Source: Certhia americana
Taxonomy: Eukaryota > Chordata > Aves > Passeriformes > Certhiidae
Direction: 5' to 3'
DNA: 64,000 nucleotides
Assembly (NCBI GenBank): GCA_018697195.1
Contig: CM031858.1
Location: forward strand, 77,648,818 to 77,712,817
The notes beneath the pieces were generated by a model. It worked only from the letters and a program-made list of their open reading frames with translations. It was not told the origin of the DNA and did not search any database. Positions within the stretch are counted from its first letter, which is position 1. Every line of letters starts with the position of its first letter. Both the position numbers and the translations under genes were made by a program. Shown here in pieces: positions 27,628-35,939 of the stretch.

Positions 27628-28086
27628 TGTAGTGGTCTGCCCTGCAGATAGGGGTGGAAATCTTAACTCTAAACCATGGGTCAGCTCTCAATCAGGATGA
27701 GCTGGTACCCACCCCCAATTACCTCATTTGGTTTATGGAAATCATTTCCAGAAAGTTCTCAGTTCTCGTTGTTGTTATTGATTGTATTTTGCTGCAGTAT
27801 TTTCCATATTCCTAATCGCCTTCCCCCATTGGGCTATCCCCACTTTCTCCACCCGAAACCCTTCCCCCATGTTCGTGCTTAAGAATGCTGTTACCCTGGA
27901 CATTCCAGCTCTTTTTTGATCCGTTCCCTTGTACGGTGCACGGCATATAGTTTGTTATTTTCCCGTCATTAAAAAGTTCTGTTTCTGGATGACCGAATCA
28001 GAGTGTCTCTCTCACAAAGTTGCCGAGGGTGGGTGACCTGAAATGAAGCACCGGTTATCTCATCCGGGCTAGAATTGGACACTTCA
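27628..28086 (+). mobile_element. Solo LTR, 459 bp, with perfect 6-bp target duplication
   Basis: The termini are TGTAGTG... and ...CACTTCA, which are imperfect inverted repeats of each other. The flanks are TCTTAG at 27622-27627 and TCTTAG at 28087-28092, an exact 6-bp target-site duplication. A CATATAG TATA-like box (about 27943) and an ATTAAA polyadenylation signal (27968-27973) fix the sense as plus. There is no internal coding region, so this is a solo LTR. In family terms a 6-bp duplication is typical of class II (beta- and alpha-like) elements; that class call is inference. Confidence 0.8.
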
Positions 28087-28092
28087 TCTTAG

Positions 28093-28647
28093 TAAACATA
28101 TTTTCTTAATTTTTAATGGCTGAATTATTAGACAAATTCTCTAAATCTTTAGCTGTTTTCATGAACTTTCCATAGTGAACTTATGTTTTAGCCAGCCTTC
28201 CAAGACAGACATATTACATGAATCCCAAATGCAAAAAAGTTGCTATTCCCTTCATTTCATGCATTGAATAAGTTAGGACTTTTTCCTATAAAAGTACATA
28301 TTTGTGACTGATGACTTCTCTACCAAAAATGCTGCCCACATTCAATGACAGAATTCCTACTTTTCAGGAATGGAAAAACAAATACTCTCTTCATAGATCT
28401 ACAAGAATTATTCAAGAAAAAGCTTAAACAGTAATTTTCCCAACAGTAGCTCAAAAACTTGAGTTTTGTTTTGGTTTTTATTTATTGTTTGGCCGTGGTT
28501 TGGTATATGGTGTTTTTCAGTTTTTTGGTTTTGGGATATTTTTTCCCATAAAATTTAATTCATGACATCCTGTTCTCTTGAGATTCCAGCCTCAGTGAAA
28601 CCAGTGTAATTTCCTTGATGTATTTGTGCCACATCTGAAAACATTGA
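28093..28647. other. Unique DNA left of the provirus
   Basis: No gene is seen. A T/G-rich low-complexity patch lies at about 28458-28550 and is listed separately. Confidence 0.5.
28458..28550. repeat. T/G-rich low-complexity tract
   Basis: Runs of T are separated by G, GG or GGTT on the plus strand. This is the complementary-strand counterpart of the A/C tracts seen elsewhere and the only clear one in this orientation. Confidence 0.75.
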
Positions 28648-28652
28648 GTACC
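28648..28652. repeat. Target-site duplication, left copy (GTACC)
   Basis: It directly abuts the TG terminus of the left LTR and is identical to the five bases immediately following the right LTR. A 5-bp duplication is typical of class I and class III retroviral integrases. Confidence 0.92.
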
Positions 28653-29473
28653 TGTTTTGGTTTGAAAAAGACAGGGACTAAAGAAAAGGGAAACTTCTCT
28701 TGGGGTTTGTTATAATTCTAAAATTGAAAGAGAGGCCTTAGGCAACGATAAGGAGGGTAGGAATAACAGTTCTTTACTAGTTAGTCTAACAAGGTACATT
28801 AACAATAATTACAATATTGACAACAAACAGAACTAGAGGAGGGGAAAAGAAAAACAAAAAAAAAAAAACAACAAGTCAGTCACAGTTCTTCNNNNNNNNN
28901 NNNNNNNNNNNNNNNNNNNNNNNNNNNNNNNNNNNNNNNNNNNNNNNNNNNNNNNNNNNNNNNNNNNNNNNNNNNNNNNNNNNNNNNNNNNCCCCCCCCC
29001 CCACTCCCCTCAGTACCGTCACAAGCAAATAGGCTAGCGGCAGCTCTAGGAGGGTGAGATAATTCTGAGGGTTCACAGTGGCTGGAGCTGTTGGAAAAAA
29101 AAAAGTGTCCCGGCTGGCAGGGGCTGTAGAAACAGCGTGGGGAGACTTCGAGCAGAACTGAAGAAACCGTGGGTGCAGGGCAGGGAGGAAACGGGTTCCC
29201 AAAATCCCGGGGGACACACGAAGAGACCGGTGGTCCGACGGAGTCCGAGGTGAAGGGAAAAGTGAGAGCTCTCTCTCTCGCCGAGACGAGCAGCCCTGGC
29301 CGTCCCCCCAGAGCAGAAAAAAACTGCCCTGAGCGAAGTGGAATCAATGTCTCTGTGTAGCTGCTTCTTTTGTTTGTTCTTGAGCACTCATAAGTACCGA
29401 AAAGCACCTAGCCATTAGCTCTTTAGCAACTTCTGGGAAAAAATTCTATAAGAAATCAACCTAACCCCCAACA
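28653..29473 (-). repeat. 3' LTR of the provirus (contains assembly gap)
   Basis: It matches the 5' LTR almost base for base. By eye I count five substitutions (plus-strand positions 28656, 28719, 29005, 29012 and 29169) plus run-length differences, outside the gap. Two of these (28656 and 28719) are derived here relative to both the 5' LTR and the sister solo LTR, and both are G-to-A in viral sense. The true length is probably about 731 bp, like its partner, since the 100 N stand for roughly 10 bases and a C run. Open frames inside it exist in all minus frames but resemble no known protein. Confidence 0.93.
28892..28991. other. 100-N assembly gap
   Basis: Exactly 100 N interrupt the 3' LTR at the edge of a C homopolymer. 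The other LTR reads through the same point with CTCTGGTAAC followed by the C run, so the missing sequence is about 10 bases plus an uncertain number of C. The 100-N length is a placeholder. Confidence 0.95.
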
Positions 29474-29500
29474 TTATCCACTCCGAATTTTTTCCCACCT
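29474..29500 (-). other. Polypurine tract next to the 3' LTR
   Basis: On the minus strand a purine-rich stretch of the form AAGGTGGGAAAAAATTCGGA runs up to the LTR start. This is where plus-strand DNA synthesis is primed during reverse transcription. The eight bases closest to the LTR (GTGGATAA) are less purine-pure than usual, so the precise primer end is uncertain. Confidence 0.65.
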
Positions 29501-29610
29501 TAATATGTTACATCAAATTTAAACTTTAAAATTATGTACATACATGCAATACCTTAATTATATACATATATACATGCAGCTACAAATACAGGCACAGTGT
29601 CATGAGTAGC
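29501..29610 (-). other. Short noncoding spacer between pol and polypurine tract
   Basis: About 110 bp of AT-rich sequence with no open frame and no trace of env. Its brevity shows that the element ends directly after pol. Confidence 0.75.
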
Positions 29611-30483
29611 TCACCTTAAAACAAGATTCTCTTGAGGTATGCATCGAGTTTCTCTATCTCTCAGCATGACCTACCAGGTGCAGCCTGGTCTATGAGCAAA
29701 GACCACTCCACGGATGGGCTTGTCTTTGCTGGAGGCAGAATTAACCTAAACCGTTTTTCTTAGCATACTTCTCATGTGTACCACTGGAACTTTATCTCTA
29801 TCTGTTGTTTCTAAGGCTTTAGACTGGGCAGGGCCTGCTCGGTTAGTGGAACCTCGGGTGTTCACTAACCATGTAGCCTTTGCTAAATTAATCTCCCAGT
29901 TCTTGAAAGTCCTCCTACTAAGTGCCTTTAAGGTGGTTTTCAGCAGGCCATTGCACCGTTCAACTTTCCTAGCTGCTGGTGCATGGTAAGGAATATGGTA
30001 CACCCACTCAATACCATGTTCTTTAGCCCAGGTGTTAATAAGGCTGTTTTTGAAATGAGTCTTATTGTCTGACTCAATCTTCTCAGGGGTACCATGCCTC
30101 CACAGGACTTGCTTTTCCAGGCCTAGGATGGTGTTCCGGGCAGTAGCATGAGGCACAGGGTAGGTCTCTAACTATCCAGTGGTGGCCTCCACTATGGTCA
30201 GCACGTAGCGCTTGCCTTGGCGGGTTTGGGGCAGTGTGATGTAATCAATCTGCCAGGCTTCCCCATACTTGTACTTGGACCACCGCTCACTGTACTAGAG
30301 GGGCTTCAGCCTCTTGGCCTGTTTGATGGCAGGACACGTCTCACAGTCGTGGATAACCTGTGAAATACTGTCTATGGTTAGATCTACCCCTCGGTCTCGT
30401 GCCTACTTATAGGTGGCATCCTTACCCTGATGCCCTGAGGCATCATGGGCCCATCGAGCTAGGAACAACTTTCCTTTGTGTTC
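29611..30483 (-). pseudogene. pol: Integrase domain (pol), five premature TAG stops
   Basis: Integrase inserts viral cDNA into host chromosomes. The zinc-binding HHCC module is complete: His codons at 30445-30447 and 30430-30432, Cys codons at 30343-30345 and 30334-30336 in a C-x2-C arrangement. The catalytic triad is also present: Asp at 30244-30246 in WQIDYI, Asp at 30067-30069 in SDNKTH, and Glu at 29959-29961 in KVERCN, with exactly 35 residues between the second Asp and the Glu. SDN is normally followed by Gly in retroviral integrases; here it is Lys, a G-to-A type change. In-frame TAG codons begin at 30403, 30295, 30172, 29746 and 29671 (lower coordinate). The frame ends at a TGA at 29611. 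There is no frameshift. The stops make it non-functional as encoded. Confidence 0.92.
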
Positions 30484-31060
30484 CTAATTTAAGTCTATTT
30501 TTGCCACTTCTATCTTTGCAGCATGATCTACCTGCTCATTATGTCGGTGCTCTTCATTAGCCCGGCTCTTGGGGACATGGGCATCTACATGACGAACTCT
30601 TACAGGGAGCTTCTCTACTCGAGTGGCAATATCTTTCCACTCCTCAGCAGCCTAGATTGGTTTCCTTCTACGCTGCCAGCTGGCCTTTCTCTACTGTTTT
30701 AGCCACCCCCACAGAGCATTGGCTACCATCCATGAGTCAGTGTAGAGGTAGAGCTTGGGCCACCTCTCTCTCTCAGCAATGTCTAGAGCCAGTTGAACGG
30801 CTTTGAGCTCGGCAAATTGACTTGATCTCCTTTCTCTTTCAGTAGCCTCTGCTACCTGTCGTGTGGGGCTCCACACAGCTGCTTTCCACTTCTGGTTCAT
30901 CCTTACAATACGACAGGAACTATCAGTGAAAAGAGCGTAGCGTTTTTCTTCTGCTGGTAGCTGGTTGTACGGTGGAGCTTCTTCAGCACGTGGCACTTGT
31001 TCCTGCTCCTCTTCATTAGTGAGACCAAATTTTTCACCCTCAGGCCAGTTCGTAATTATT
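30484..31060 (-). pseudogene. pol: RNase H domain (pol), premature TAG stops
   Basis: RNase H degrades the RNA strand of the RNA-DNA hybrid during reverse transcription. All four acidic residues of the DEDD set are visible: Asp at 30922-30924 in FTDSS, Glu at 30808-30810 in FAELKAV, Asp at 30736-30738 in YTDSW, and Asp at 30526-30528 in NEQVDHAAK. The first motif is normally T-D-G-S; here Gly has become Ser, a G-to-A type change. In-frame TAGs begin at 30691, 30652 and 30484. The domain boundary with the RT connection region is approximate. Confidence 0.88.
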
Positions 31061-32430
31061 TCTAAAATCTTAGGGCGATTTGGGTTTCTAATACGGGCGC
31101 GCTGCGTGATGAGAGCGATTCATTTGCTCTATGTGGCATCAGTGGCGTGGTGGGTAGAGGGAACCTTTCCTTTGAACATCTACCCCAGCACTGGTAGTCG
31201 GGGTGCCAGGAGGAGTTGTGCTTCTGTCCTAATCACCTCTGAGGCAGCTTGGACTCCTTCATAGGCAGCCAAGATCTCTTTTTCTGTGGGAGTGTAGTTG
31301 GCTTTAGATCTTCTGTAGCTTTGGCTCCAGAATCCCAGCGGTCGTCCTTGAGTTTCTCCAGGTACTTTCTGCCAAAGGCTCCAGGACAGACCATGGCTCC
31401 TGGCTGCAGAGTAAAGCACATTTTTCACTTCTGGTCCTGTCCTGACTGGGCTAAGGGCTACTGCATGAGCGATCTCCTGCTTGATTTGGGAGAAGGCTTG
31501 TTGCTGTTTAGGGCTCCAGTGGAAATCATTCTTTTTACGGGTAACTAGGTAGAGAGGGCTTACGATCTGACTGTACTCTGGAATGTGCATTCTCTAAAAA
31601 CCTATGGCGCTTAGGAAAGCTTGTGTCTCCTTCTTGTTGGTTGGTGGAGACATTGCAGTGATCTTATTGATGACTTCAGTGGGAATTTGACGCCGTCTAT
31701 CTTGCCACTTCACCCCCAGGAACTGGATTTCTCGAGCGGGCCCTTTGACTTTGCTCTTCTTGATGGCAAAACTAGCTTCTAGCAGAATCCGGATGATCTT
31801 CTCACCTTTCTTAAATACCTCCATTGCCGTGTTCCCCCACACAATGATGTCATCAATGTATTGCAGGTGTTCTGGAGCTTCACTCTTTTCCAGTACAGCC
31901 TGGATCAGTCCATGGCAGATGGTGGGACTGTGTTTCCACCCCTGGGGCAGTCGGTTCTAGGTGTACTGCACTCTCTTCCATGTGAAGGCAAACTGAGGCC
32001 TGCATTCTGCTGCCAAAGGAATGGAGAAAAACGCATTGGCAATGTCAATAGTGGCATACTATTTCGCTGCCTTGGACTCCAGCTCATACTGGAGTTCCAG
32101 CATGTCTGGCACAGCAGCACTCAGTGGTGGAGTCACTTCATTCAAGCCACGATAGTCCACAGTCAATCTCTATTCTCCTTCAGATTTGCGCACAGGCCAA
32201 ATAGGGCTGTTGAAGGGTGAGTGTGCTTTGCTGACCACCCCTTGGCTCTCCAGCTCACGGATCATTTTGTGGATGGGGATCACGGCATCTCGATTCGTCC
32301 GGTACTGCCGGCGGTGCACTGTTGAGGTGGCAATTGGCACCTGTTGCTCTTCCACCTTCAGGAGTCCTACTGCAGATGGGTTCTCTGACAGACCAGGCAA
32401 GGTGTTCAACTGCTTAATGCTCTTTGTCTC
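31061..32430 (-). pseudogene. pol: Reverse transcriptase (pol), seven premature stops
   Basis: RT copies the viral RNA into DNA. The fingers start with the conserved SPFNSPIWPV block near 32190, the motif A region TIDIANAFFSI lies near 32030-32058, and the catalytic YIDD is intact at 31849-31860. The thumb and connection continue as IPEYSQIVSPLYLVTRK, WSPKQQQAF and NYTPTEKEILA. In-frame stops begin at 32170, 32059, 31957, 31594, 31180 and 31129 (all TAG) and 31120 (TGA). Three of the TAGs sit where other retroviral RTs have Trp: directly before RLTVDYRGLN (HIV-type RT has Trp there), directly before YATIDIAN (gammaretroviral RT has Trp there), and before RMHIPEYS. The frame is otherwise continuous. 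Confidence 0.92.
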
Positions 32431-32796
32431 TACAGCAGCTATTCTAAAAGCCCACCTGAGTCTTTTCGGGTCTTTGTAATAGCCATTCCGGAGGTAGTCC
32501 ATGCCCAGGATACTCGGGGCCTCTGGGCCAGTTACAATTGGGTGTTCTTGCCATTCTTTTCTGGTCAGGCTCACCTCAGCTTCTAACAAAGTAAATTCTT
32601 GTGATCTCTCTGTCACCCCGGCAATAGAAACAGGTTCTGTCTTTACATGACTCGATGGCATCAGTGTACATTGTGAACTAGTGTCAACTAACGCACTGTA
32701 TTCTTGTGGCTCTGATGTGCCAGGCCATCTGACCCACACTGTCTAAAAGACCTGGTTCTCCCGTGCCTCTTCCTGGCTAGAGGCAGGGCCCCTCTA
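32431..32796 (-). pseudogene. pro: Aspartic protease domain (pro)
   Basis: The retroviral protease cleaves Gag and Pol after budding. The active-site block reads ALVDTSSQCTL, with the Asp codon at 32683-32685; the family rule is D-T/S-G, so the third residue here is Ser in place of Gly, a G-to-A type change at an essential position. The C-terminal signature ILGMDYL lies at 32491-32511. Protease is in the same frame as gag and RT. In-frame TAGs begin at 32794 and 32743, just upstream. In gammaretroviruses a UAG at this border is read through, so one of them could in principle be ancestral, but the general TAG pattern makes hypermutation the simpler reading. Confidence 0.85.
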
Positions 32797-34563
32797 ACCC
32801 TGGTTATTATTCTCTTCTTGAGCATACATAGTAGAGGTTTTTTCAAGGGGGTCTGACAAATTTTCTCTTCTGTAATACCTGGCAGAGCGGTCCTGGGAGG
32901 TTGAGGCTACTTTTATTTTTGTGGAACCCTTTCGATTACTGTTTCCCTCTTTGAGTTGACGCACCCGTGCTGCCAGGACAGAAGTGGGTTTCTTATCCCA
33001 CTTTCCCATGTCTTCCCCATGGTCACGCAGAAAGAACCACAAGTCAGCTCGTGGGGTGTATCCTCTTTCTTTAGCTGGGGAATGTTGGACTTTGACTTTG
33101 GGGCTTGTGACTCGCACTGGTGCTGTGTTGATCTTCCTCACCTCCTTCCTTATCTCCTTCATCTCCTCTCTAAGTTCTTTAGCCACAGCAGAGACATGAG
33201 CATGCATTGGGCCATTGACCATACTTTCATAATTTCTAAGCTTGTTGGCCACAGAACCCACTGTCTCTCGGTTGTTATCTGCATTGATTGTTGCAATGAA
33301 GGTGGTGTATTGAGCTGGCCCTAGATTTGCCAGACTCCACAACATTTGCCCTGTGCACCTGACTTTGTCGGGGTCATTATCGTGCTGTCTACCCTTCCCA
33401 AAGAGTACTTCTAGCACCGCTACTTCTCTCAGCTGTTGGATCCCTTCCTCGAGGGTTTTCTAGCGCAGCTTATGATGGTGCTCCTGCATTCTCTCTCTGT
33501 GGACAAACCGTTCTCTTACACTCATCAAAAGACGCTCCCAGAGGGAAAGGGGCCCAGGCTCCCTTACAAATACCTGATCCACACCTGAGTCTTGGGTCAA
33601 AGGTCCCAAATTCCTGGCCTCAGTACCATCTAGCTGCACACCTGCACTCATAAGGTCTTAGACCCGGAGTAACTAGGTTGTATAAGCCTCACGTCCCCGT
33701 CGTACAATGTCCTTCCGCAGGTTACGGAGACTTTCATAGGGCAGAGACTCAGTGACAATCTCTACCTTTGGCTCCCCTGCATGTTGTGAGGTCCTTCCTT
33801 TCTTATTTGATTTCATCTTAGACTTTCTAGTTTCCACAGGGGCGACTGCTGCTGGCTGTGATTTCCCTTGTGGTTCAGCTGGAGCCTGGACAGATGTAAC
33901 ATCTGTGGGTTCCACTGCTGCACCACAAGAGTCTTCCTTTTTGAGGCAGCAGGAGGGCTTTTCACTAGTGGGGGAGGTGTGCTCTTTCAGCATCTGGCCT
34001 ATCTTTTTTAGCAGAACCCCCACCCAATCCGGCTGGTTTGTTTCTGAGGTGGTCTGTGGGGCAGGGTCAGGTTCTGTGGCACTGTTAGGCTGTCTGGCAG
34101 TATCCTTGTTCTCTGGGGCAGGTATCAGGGTGGTTATCCAAGTTAATTTTTCCTTATCTCTGAATGCTAAATAGAGCAGGCTTGTCAGCAGCACTAGCCA
34201 CTGCATGACATCATTAGCATACCGAGAAAATGTGAACCTTTCGAAAACTGGTGGGGTAGACCCAAAGAGCCAGGTGAAGGGTTGGGAGAAAATTTTCCCC
34301 GGTGGCATTTCTTCACAGTAGGTGCCATTATTAAAGTAACCCCAAAAACATTCAGTTAGTATGCGATAGCTCTGGATCAATGAGCTTGCTTTCCAGAGGA
34401 AATTAAAAATCTAGGAATTCCTCACATTATCAACCCACAAAATAAACTCGATAACAGCCACGGTAGCTTTAGTTATGGGACCCATGTCTAGATAACGGGC
34501 TACAAATGGAAGAAATATAGCTGTGGCCACGTGCCATCCAAACCTGGGTACACTAGACAACAT
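32797..34563 (-). pseudogene. gag: gag, four premature stops
   Basis: Gag forms the virus particle core. I start it at the ATG whose first base is 34563, about 100 bases inside the primer-binding site; the frame is open further upstream without another ATG. Features in order: a hydrophobic stretch (ATAIFLPFVARYL, near 34490), a second hydrophobic stretch VMQWLVLLTSLLYLAF at 34162-34209, a long Pro/Ser/Thr-rich linker, a capsid-like region around 33250-33450, a charged helix with heptad character (KELREEMKEIRKEVRKI, near 33130-33180) and a basic C-terminal tail. I see no C-x2-C-x4-H-x4-C zinc knuckle. In-frame stops begin at 34411, 33673 and 33460 (TAG) and 33658 (TAA). The gag assignment rests mainly on position, since its sequence is poorly conserved between families. 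Confidence 0.8.
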
Positions 34564-34659
34564 TGTTTTACTTGATGAAGTTCTTAAATTCAGCACACAA
34601 AAAATTAGATTACTCGAACTGTTATTCCTTTTTACCCTTTTTCCTTTCGATGTCTTCAG
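34564..34659 (-). other. gag leader of the provirus
   Basis: About 96 bases between the primer-binding site and the probable gag ATG. A splice donor and packaging signal would be expected around here in a replication-competent virus, but I cannot identify either by eye. With no env, a splice donor may not be needed. Confidence 0.5.
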
Positions 34660-34677
34660 GCCCCACGTTGGGCGCCA
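34660..34677 (-). other. Primer-binding site, tRNA-Lys(1,2)
   Basis: The minus strand reads TGGCGCCCAACGTGGGGC, which pairs at all 18 positions with the 3' end of vertebrate tRNA-Lys(1,2), CCA included. It lies 5 nt inside the 5' LTR, the expected place for initiation of minus-strand cDNA synthesis. The perfect match fits a young element, because this site is re-copied from the tRNA at each replication cycle. Confidence 0.95.
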
Positions 34678-34682
34678 AAATC

Positions 34683-35413
34683 TGTCTTGGTTTGAAAAAG
34701 ACAGGGACTAAAGAAAAGGGAAACTTCTCTTGGGGTTTGTTATAATTCCAAAATTGAAAGAGAGGCCTTAGGCAACGATAAGGAGGGTAGGAATAACAGT
34801 TCTTTACTAGTTAGTCTAACAAGGTACATTAACAATAATTACAATATTGACAACAAACAGAACTAGAGGAGGGGAAAAGAAAAACAAAAAAAAAAAAAAC
34901 AACAAGTCAGTCACAGTTCTTCCTCTGGTAACACCCCCCCCCACCCCCCTCGGTACCGTCACAAGCAAATAGGCTAGCGGCAGCTCTAGGAGGGTGAGAT
35001 AATTCTGAGGGTTCACAGTGGCTGGAGCTGTTGGAAAAAAAAAAGTGTCCCGGCTGGCAGGGGCTGTAGAAACAGCGTGGGGAGACTTCGAGCAGAACTG
35101 AAGAAACCATGGGTGCAGGGCAGGGAGGAAACGGGTTCCCAAAATCCCGGGGGACACACGAAGAGACCGGTGGTCCGACGGAGTCCGAGGTGAAGGGAAA
35201 AGTGAGAGCTCTCTCTCTCGCCGAGACGAGCAGCCCTGGCCGTCCCCCCAGAGCAGAAAAAAACTGCCCTGAGCGAAGTGGAATCAATGTCTCTGTGTAG
35301 CTGCTTCTTTTGTTTGTTCTTGAGCACTCATAAGTACCGAAAAGCACCTAGCCATTAGCTCTTTAGCAACTTCTGGGAAAAAATTCTATAAGAAATCAAC
35401 CTAACCCCCAACA
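34683..35413 (-). repeat. 5' LTR of the provirus
   Basis: On the minus strand it starts TGTTGGGGGTTAGG and ends CCAAGACA, with TG...CA termini. The length is 731 bp. A TTATAGAA TATA-like word lies only about 20 bp from the start, and an AGTAAA word near the far end could serve as a variant polyadenylation signal, but U3/R/U5 limits are not certain. The middle is GC-rich and followed by a C run and an A-rich tract. Minus-strand frames of up to 146 codons are open, shared with the other family copies, and are probably an effect of its pyrimidine-rich composition. Confidence 0.94.
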
Positions 35414-35418
35414 GTACC
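35414..35418. repeat. Target-site duplication, right copy (GTACC)
   Basis: It directly follows the terminal CA of the right LTR and is identical to the left copy. The perfect match shows that both LTRs still belong to the same insertion and that the flanks have not recombined. Confidence 0.92.
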
Positions 35419-35939
35419 CTTTCTTCAGTACAGAAAATGTCCTGCTTTCTTCCCAGGTGAAGGTTACCATTTAATTGTTTCTCAAAAAGCTGCTTAATTT
35501 GAAAAGAATCTATTAATTCATCACTAGTCATAATCATCCTGTAGGAGAGACAATAAGGAAAATTATTCAATTGACATAATAAGCAAAAAAATTGTTATCT
35601 TTAACTTCTAACCATTGCTACGTGAAGCAGAAAAGCATTACAGAACTGGAATATTGACACTGGGAGCATGTTGCTTTCAAACAGAGAGTTGGATACAGCT
35701 GCTGCTGAAATGGTCATCAAACATCCCAAGATGTTATTTTGACATTTCATTTCATTTCATGTTCCTTCTGTCCCTCATTTGTCTTCATTCTCCCTTCCTC
35801 AGAAAACACGTATTTCTGAAGAAAGGTTTTTGCTCTACTTTTACTTTACTGTTCCCTGAGTTTAGGTCGACAGAACTCTGTGCAGAGAGTTGCCAAACAG
35901 CCAGAAGTGCACCATGAATACCACCCTATTTTCAGAATT
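35419..35939. other. Unique DNA right of the provirus
   Basis: No gene or repeat end is recognised. Sequence continues the AT-rich background, then becomes GC-rich toward its right edge. Confidence 0.5.

Larger units (their letters stand above)
28653..35413 (-). mobile_element. Full-length endogenous retrovirus, env-less, hypermutated
   Basis: The provirus reads right to left: 5' LTR, tRNA-Lys primer-binding site, gag, protease, reverse transcriptase, RNase H, integrase, polypurine tract, 3' LTR. It spans about 6.76 kb, including a 100-N gap that replaces only about 10 bases. Target-site duplications GTACC flank it exactly. Gag, pro and pol lie in one frame from the ATG at 34561-34563 (first base 34563) to a TGA at 29611-29613, 1651 codons without a frameshift but with 21 premature stops. 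There is no env: only about 137 bp separate the pol stop from the 3' LTR. Pol motifs are closest in my reading to avian ERVL-like (class III) elements, but the primer is tRNA-Lys. It is defective as a coding unit. Confidence 0.95.

Noticed and set aside
31745..34174. Plus-strand open frames of 70-140 codons across the provirus
   Set aside because: They are antisense shadows of the gag-pol frame. Few stops are expected there because the sense strand codes in a fixed frame.
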